64,000 bases of DNA from Angiostrongylus vasorum (taxonomy: Eukaryota; Nematoda; Chromadorea; Rhabditida; Metastrongylidae): NCBI GenBank assembly GCA_018806985.1, contig JADANN010000439.1, forward strand, positions 813,501 through 877,500, read 5' to 3'. The notes beneath the pieces were generated by a model. The model saw only the letters and a program-made list of their open reading frames with translations, was not told the origin of the DNA and did not search any database. A program made the position numbers and the translations under genes. Shown here in pieces: positions 57,749-64,000 of the stretch. Positions within the stretch are counted from its first letter, which is position 1. The number at the start of each line of letters is the position of its first letter.

Positions 57749-58164
57749 TTCAAAAAAAGACTGCTATGGAAGCCTAAATGCATTACTAGTTTTCAATGAA
57801 ACAAACATAATCATACGAATAAAAAACCAATCTTAACACTTGCTAATCGGACTTCGTCCTTGAACCAAAACGCAAGTATTCCAGAGTGATTGATGACAGC
57901 TATCCAAGGGCACACAGAATCACGCAAAATTTCCAATATCACTTAACCCTAGTAACACATGAAGAAAAAGTTCCTAAATAATGGACATTGACATCTACAA
58001 CCTACTAAAGAAAGTAAAGAACTTACAAATAACATAACTCAAGAGAATTTTCAAACTTCATATGCACATATATCATACCGCAGACATCACTCGATTGCTC
58101 AGAACAGTAGCTTTGAACTTTAAAGTAGTTTTACTACTTTTATTTCACTTTAAAGCAGTAACCC

Positions 58165-58521
58165 CCCAACGGTTTACCGCCTCATCGTGGCTGGGAGGTA
58201 TTCCTGGGTGTCGGACTGCGATGTACTGCGGGGGGATTCGTCCACCCAGCAGGGTCTCCCAGGCTGAGTCCGGCGCTTCCATTAGGAAGCCTAGCTAAGA
58301 ATAAACCAATACCACGATCCACCACCGTCCTGGTATCATAGCCGCATGATGGTAAATCTCACTCTGATCCACAAGGGCTGCGACTGCCTCTCGTGGTGAC
58401 GACCTGGGGCAGACTTTGGTCAGGCTGTAATCGGGATTTCAGGGAACCACAATGGCTTAATCAGCAAATCTCCGAAAAGTGGTGATTACGCTGAGGCCGG
58501 CACAACTAGTGAGGACGGGGC
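58165..58521 (+). repeat. Family C element, most complete copy
   Basis: It runs from CCAACGGTTTACCGCCTCATC to GCACAACTAGTGAGGACGGG, with all internal blocks present (GGCTGGGAGGTATTCCTGGG, GGGGGGATTCGTCCACCCAG, CCGTCCTGGTATCATAGCCG, GGTGACGACCTGGGGCAG). It is a good reference copy for the family. Confidence 0.85.
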
Positions 58522-59997
58522 GTTCAAGTAAGTTCAAGCTTCAAGTAGAGCAGTAAACTTTCAGTTATAAACTTTCTTTAATTTTAAAGCAGAGGTGTTA
58601 TCATGTGTTGTAATCCATGTGGTTAACAAACCATTTTTCTAAACAAACAAGTAAGTAAAACTGGACCCTCTCGATCCACGACAACCACGCACTACACGGC
58701 GAAAAAAAATCGCAGTCGGATCTGTGCTAAAAGTAAAGATAGATAAAGATATGTAAATCACCTCCCAGAAATTGATTCACTGGAACAGAATATGAGCTCT
58801 CTCTGAATAAGATCGTAATCGAAAACAAAAAATTCGCATGAGTCAAAGTTGGACCAAAGACCGTGATATAACGGAATGTGACGAACAACGAGAAATAGGA
58901 ATATAAGGTCTACAATGAGAATCGGAAGAGAGCTTTCATCAGCAATACATATTTGGAAAACCCCACCGCGTTATTCTTGACCCTTAGGCAAAAAGCACCA
59001 AGCCAAAACGCAGGCACATAAGTCAAAGGCCACCTTTAAGCAAAAGCAAATTGTAAGGACTCTACGAACTCCCTTAAATTAAGGTTAAGTTCATATGAAA
59101 AACGTACAACGTAACAAAAAACAACGCATAAAGACGAAAACTGATCCTAGACCAAGATTCTTTATTCCTTTCCTTAAGTATACAAGCACTGGTTGGTGAG
59201 AAAGAAAACAAAAATACCACAGTCTAAGTTTAACACTTCAAAGTCTACTATTTATAACCTGTAGTACGAAAACTGTAGTAATTGCGACCAAGAATGTCAT
59301 TAATCATAGTACCCTCAATTACTACCTAAAGGTACCGACTAATTCGCTATTTTCATTGATTTCAGAGAAAATAACCTCCAACAACAGAGCAAGTCTAAAA
59401 GTACAATTACCATATTTTCAGGACCACATATGGACCACTATCTTTGCTCATAGAAAAACAAATCGCGCCAAAAAACGTTTCTCCATTATCAAGTTGCTCA
59501 TTGATTTAACAACAGTGAACGCGATTTCGCCGATAGTTCAGATATTCGGAAAGGACGAACGGCTTAGACAGCAACCAAGAGGATTATACGATTTAAAGAC
59601 GAGCGTTTCCAACAACGGGATTCTAAATAATGATTATGTTCGTCTTCCTGTAAAGGCTAGAATTATCGGAAGAGTGACGATTACTAACATATCGGCCTTG
59701 CTTAATACTCCTATGTGTGGACGCACACGTCGCTCATGGTCACAACAGAACAAACAATACCAGCGATCCGCGCGAATTCGATATGAGGCGCCATATGTGT
59801 GGGTGGGTGGGTGCAAAGCGTTGAATCTGGCCAGCAAATGTACGTCCGTTCTTCTAACACAAAGAACTTTACTCTAACAGAATCTTCTCAATTTTCACGA
59901 TCAAAAGAACATCAGCGGGACTGCTGGCTAGGAAAGAAAGAAGGCCTGGATATCAGGAGACTTAAAATACCTTCTACATGTCCCGTTATCAAACTTA

Positions 59998-60235
59998 CTA
60001 CACGGATCCCAGAACTTGCATTCGATTCGTTTTCCTCCCATTCATGTTCGACGAAAGTCTTCGAACATTTCGTTTGCTGTTTCGCTTGCTATTTGAGAAT
60101 TTTGTCTTCTTCTTGAATGTCGTAGAATTGCTATGAAAAAACTAGAAACTAGTAGAGCAAGAGATAGTAGAAACTATCGCTTTCCTTCTTGATGGACCGT
60201 ATTACTAACCACTCTACTGCGCCCAATCGGGGACT
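59998..60235 (-). repeat. Family D element
   Basis: It has ACACGGATCCCAGAACTTGC and TTCTTGAATGTCGTAGAATT. The tRNA-like head, read on the minus strand as GGCGCAGTAGAGTGGTTAGT, is at about 60205-60225. The middle is shortened. Confidence 0.6.
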
Positions 60236-60761
60236 TAAAATTTGCATGAACAACTGGATTGTAGTTACTAAAGACAACAAATGTATCTGGAAACGGTGAA
60301 ACATTCCTATGAGCACAATGTTCTCTAAAAACCCCCAACTTCTTATCCTCTCCTTTATAGAACACTCAAAATTCTTACAATAGAAGTCTCACCACGCGTA
60401 CATGCTATTTCTTAGATATTAGCTTTCTATTAAATCCAATTAACAGCTTTGGTAAAACACATGCAGCGACTCTGCAAGACTCAAGCAAGCCTCCCATTCT
60501 TCGAGCTCAGCAAATTAGTAACAGACATGGCTGAAAACGGCTCTCATCGATCCACAAATTTCGACGATTGATTTGTGATGAAGAGTTGGGAACGCACTAG
60601 CAGAGCTATGCTTGAATTTTTACTCGACTAGGATTCAACGACATTCATAAAGACGACCAAAATCCTTAAGTGGCAGTCGAACCCACACGCAAATCCGAAG
60701 CCCTTCACGGATGATGGATGCGGAGTAATGAAGTGAGTGAAAGTACTGGGATTCAAGAAAT

Positions 60762-61104
60762 GTTGTAGGGACCCCCAGCATGATCTCCATTATTTCGGAG
60801 TTTTGCTGATCTAGTCATTGTGGTTCTTCGTAGTTCCGAGGTCAGCCAGCCGAACGCCTGCCCTACGTCGCTACCACCATAGGCAGTCGCCGGCCTTGTG
60901 GATTAAAGCAAGATTTGGCAGCATGCGACTAGTTTGATACCAGGACGGCGATGTGTCCTGGTTGTGGTTTACTCTTACCTAGGCTTCCTAATGAAAACGT
61001 CGGACTTCTTCTCAACTTGGGAGACCGTGGCTCCCCTCGCTGTAGATCGTAGGCCGACACCCAGGAACACCTCCCAGCCACGATGAGGCGATAAACCGTT
61101 GGAG
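60762..61104 (-). repeat. Family C element
   Basis: This minus-strand copy starts at 61104 (complement of GGCGATAAACCGTTGG) and ends near the ACCCCCAGCATGATCTCC block at 60770. Confidence 0.8.
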
Positions 61105-61599
61105 GATTTAAGAAACATAAAAAATTATACGATGCAAGGCCATATATTCAAAACCAAATTTAGTTTCTATTGGAGTTCTAAGAGAATTCGGCTCTTCATT
61201 TATTCAAACAGAATATGATTCTGCAATACTACATTCTAATTGGTCCCGGAAATCTGTTCTGAAGAGCAGACACTATTTACACGCTACATAAAAATTCATA
61301 ATGAAGCCGCCATCTTCTCCTCACTACTTGTCGAGCTCCTGACTTATATTGAGCTAACTCTGCCCATACGAATATGATTATTAACAATGCCACAAATGTG
61401 ACACGTAAATATGTTCTTGTAAAATGTTCGCAAAAAGCAGGCAAAAACAAAAGAGTCTGTTGCACTCTTCAAGTTTTGATGATATCGTCATAGGTGTGAA
61501 TCACTTAGCGAAACATTCATTATGCGTTAGTAAGGAAAAAAATGCTCAGGAAGAATCAGAAGAGCACTATACAAAATAGAGAGCGATGCTGCTTCTCAA

Positions 61600-61905
61600 A
61601 GTAACTGCAGATAAACACATGATTGCTGAGATATTTGCAAAACTCCGGACCGGAAGTGTCTGCGGTGGGGAACGAACGCGCAATTGTCCTTTCCTAGGAG
61701 CACTGATCGATAGAACTAGCTGAGAGACAGGCGAGACGAAGGACCCCAATGGAGTGGTGGTGCACGCGTTACTCCCCGGAAAGGACAATAGCGCGTTCAT
61801 TCCCCACCGCAGATACCATATCATATCATCAAATATCTCAGCAATCTCGTGGTTGTATTTCGCTTAATACCCTGCCATAAAAAATTATATAAGGCCGAAA
61901 ATAAA
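61600..61905. repeat. Family B inverted-repeat element
   Basis: Outer arms (CATGATTGCTGAGATATTTG / CAAATATCTCAGCAATCTCG) and inner arms (GTCTGCGGTGGGGAACGAAC / GTTCATTCCCCACCGCAGAT) are both inverted. The tRNA-like GTGGTGGTGCACGCGTTACT part is in the centre. The whole element could fold into one long hairpin. Confidence 0.7.
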
Positions 61906-62056
61906 AAAGCAAACATTGTGAATTTAACTGCAGATAGTTTTTCGATAACTACAGTATTTGACAACATGAGGACTTGACAGCTTCCTAGAAAAGACTATGA
62001 TTCCCCATCGACTCATGAGCAATTAATATTTTTTGAAATCTCTAATGAATTCGAGG

Positions 62057-62316
62057 GTGCGTGTCGACACACACACGTGGAATCGATCCCTGCACGCATG
62101 GCCCAGAAAGCCTTGCCTTCCATCCCTCCGAGGTTGGCAAATTGGTACCAGACCTGTTTGGGAGGATTGCAGCACTGGCTCGATATGTCGGCAGGCCACC
62201 GCGAGTCATTGTAAAGGCCAGATATGCATTCAATCACCTCCAAAGAATGCTTAATGAAGTCGAATGCATGGCGCATCCCTCAGGGGATTGATCAACGCCG
62301 AAAGCTTTATCCTTTT
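62057..62316 (+). repeat. SINE family A copy with damaged head
   Basis: The body from CACACACGTGGAATCGATCC to GATCAACGCCGAAAGCTTTA is almost identical to the 9492 and 30431 copies. The GGCGCAGTGGTCGG A-box-like part is deleted, so the copy should be transcriptionally dead. Confidence 0.8.
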
Positions 62317-64000
62317 TATTTTTATCGATGTAGACTATGAAGAGGTTTAACTTCTTCGTAGAGATCTGAAGATTCTAATAATTTCCACCTTAATCAATAA
62401 AGCTCACTACGGACTAAGGTATGCTATGTTAAAGACGAGCGATGCAACCATATCTGGGAATGCATGCATCGAAACCGATGCGTGTTGACCATTTTGTGTC
62501 AGACATTTCGAAGACACAAAAAAAGGTTTGGGTACGCTACTACTATTGTCATATATTTTCAAGTGTGCTGTACTTATTTTGGTAAACTTTCGGTTTCTCT
62601 ATGCAATGCAAAGACGGTGATGTGACATACCAGGTTCTCGAGCGGACAGACGTCTATCAACAGTCAATGGCACAACTTATTCTCCATTCAGTACGACACA
62701 TGTGCCGCCAGATGTGGACGTTTCAGGAGAACGTTAATGCGAACAGACGACAGAAGTTTACGTTTTCTTCATGAACAGATCCAAGCTTATCAGAATAATA
62801 TTCATTTTACAGTGGCTTAGGTTTGAACGATTTCCCCTGTTTAGAACCTGGAAACGTCAAATTCATACACAATTTATTTGGCTAAACACTTTAGTAACCC
62901 CGTCGGAAGAAACTCAAGACCTAAATTTCAATCGCGTAGGACACAGCTTCCTTAAACATTCACCGTTATTTCTATGTTTTCCATTTACTGATGCCCACCA
63001 AGAGCAGAGAGTTACACACTGGTGCAGAATAAGTAGGCACATCTCTCTGTGGAATCTCATACTCATTTTTTTAACCTAAGAAAGGCATATTTCCCACACT
63101 TGTAAACTCTGCGCTGACGGTGCCCATCAATAACTGGAAGACTTATAGAAAACGGTGAGTGTTTCAGGAAGCTGCTTCCCATGTGGTTTAAATTTAGTTT
63201 TTCAGCTTCTCCTAATGGAGTTATAAAAACACTTGCCTGGATAGATTACGAATCAACATGACTCTTCCAGGCTCGGGACAAAATGAAATCCGCCTAAATT
63301 CCAGCCATTGTTAAATAAATATTATTGTAACAACCTCGTGTCTGCTTATCAAGAAACATAGGATGTCCTGGAAACTACTATACGGCAGCGTTTTTCGAGG
63401 AATTCAATATTAAGCTCATTAATCAAGCGAGCCGAATGAGGGCTTAATTGCGCCAAGTGCACAAAAATAAGGACGTACAATCAACTGGAAGCCCGGAAAA
63501 TGAATGAAACCATCAAAAAAAAAGAACGTTTTGCTAGAAATTAGGTATAATGCTGAAATGTTTCCTAAAAGAATTACACCAATGTGGAAACTTGCAGCTG
63601 CCATGAAATCTCTTGGTCAACAAAAATATTACTAAAAATTGCAAAACTAAAAAGGACAAGAGTGAAAAATAACAGTTCTCTTATAAAAAATCTAGAACTA
63701 TGAATTGTAAGAAGTGCATTGTGTACACAGTGAAGAAAAACAGTGACTCGAAACAACACTCATCTTAAAAACTCATTCAAAAAACTGCATCCTGAAAAAA
63801 AGACAACGCTAACTGAACCAACCTGGATATGTCTACGAGCTTTCTCTACGTTCCCTACACACTTAACGCTCTGCTAAATGTCATATTATGCCCACAGAAC
63901 TTGTCTAGTAAACAACTAACTGCTTGTTTGAGTACCGCCGAACCAGACTGTGGCCTGTGAACGGAGGGCGACAACCTACCGTCAACGGTGGCACTTATCT

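Larger units (their letters stand above)
48205..64000. other. Right flank (~16 kb), repeats but no supported gene
   Basis: No exon chain or family resemblance was found on either strand. Holdings: family C at 49079-49382, 58165-58521 and 60762-61104; family A at 50641-50910, 57498-57748, about 60462-60560 (fragment) and 62057-62316; family D at 59998-60235; family B at 61600-61905; the palindrome at 51088-51190; an AT microsatellite at 50928-50982. The longest open frames (55355-55918 minus and 59356-59877 plus) lack an ATG at their outer end and resemble nothing that I know. Confidence 0.45.

Noticed and set aside
59356..59877. 173-codon open frame on the plus strand
   Set aside because: The frame opens with TTG, not ATG. 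The peptide resembles no family that I know, and no convincing splice sites define it as an exon. It runs up to family D sequence.
1..64000. CRISPR arrays, phage or bacterial gene clusters
   Set aside because: No regularly spaced short repeats, ribosome-binding-site-led gene runs or phage genes were seen. The gene structure is that of an animal nuclear genome.

Overview
The window looks like nuclear DNA from a nematode, most likely a rhabditid or strongylid worm. It is AT-rich, the genes are split into many short exons bounded by GTAAGT-type donors and TTTTCAG/TTTTAG acceptors, two starts lie just downstream of possible trans-splice acceptors, and introns and flanks are packed with short dispersed repeats. 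No bacterial operon, CRISPR array or phage module is visible. Most long open frames are chance frames; the real genes had to be read exon by exon.

Layout. (1) 1-6,814: upstream flank with small repeats and no gene that I can support. (2) 6,821-25,645, plus strand: a nine-exon gene for a four-pass membrane protein of the NKAIN (Na,K-ATPase-interacting) family. It has a first intron of about 10.3 kb and an unusually long C-terminal tail (499 residues in my model). (3) 26,538-27,786, minus strand: the 3' part of a small gene with an oxidoreductase-like (OXLD1-type) domain, convergent with the NKAIN-like gene. (4) 29,359-47,929, minus strand: a complete 22-exon srGAP gene (srgp-1 orthologue), F-BAR then RhoGAP then a low-complexity tail, about 996 residues. 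Its introns hold a tRNA-Leu(UAA) gene, a decayed RTE-type retrotransposon, a GATA/GA microsatellite and several SINE-like repeats. (5) 47,930-64,000: the presumed srgp-1 promoter, then about 16 kb of repeat-bearing DNA with no gene that I can support.

Four repeat families recur through the window. A is a tRNA-derived SINE of about 280 bp. B is an element with long terminal inverted repeats and a tRNA-like core. C is a roughly 350 bp GC-richer element. D is a roughly 250 bp element with a tRNA-like end. There is also a foldback family. The protein genes do not form one pathway: srGAP acts on Rho-family GTPases at curved membranes, NKAIN-like proteins sit in the plasma membrane, and the OXLD1-like protein is probably mitochondrial.

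The observations most worth checking are: two single-base anomalies at otherwise clean splice junctions (srgp-1 exon 8 and the last OXLD1-like exon), alternative C-terminal ends in both large genes, the inverted-repeat elements with internal tRNA-like promoter boxes, and two unexplained coding-looking fragments inside the NKAIN-like introns. I did not find a clearly new multi-gene system.
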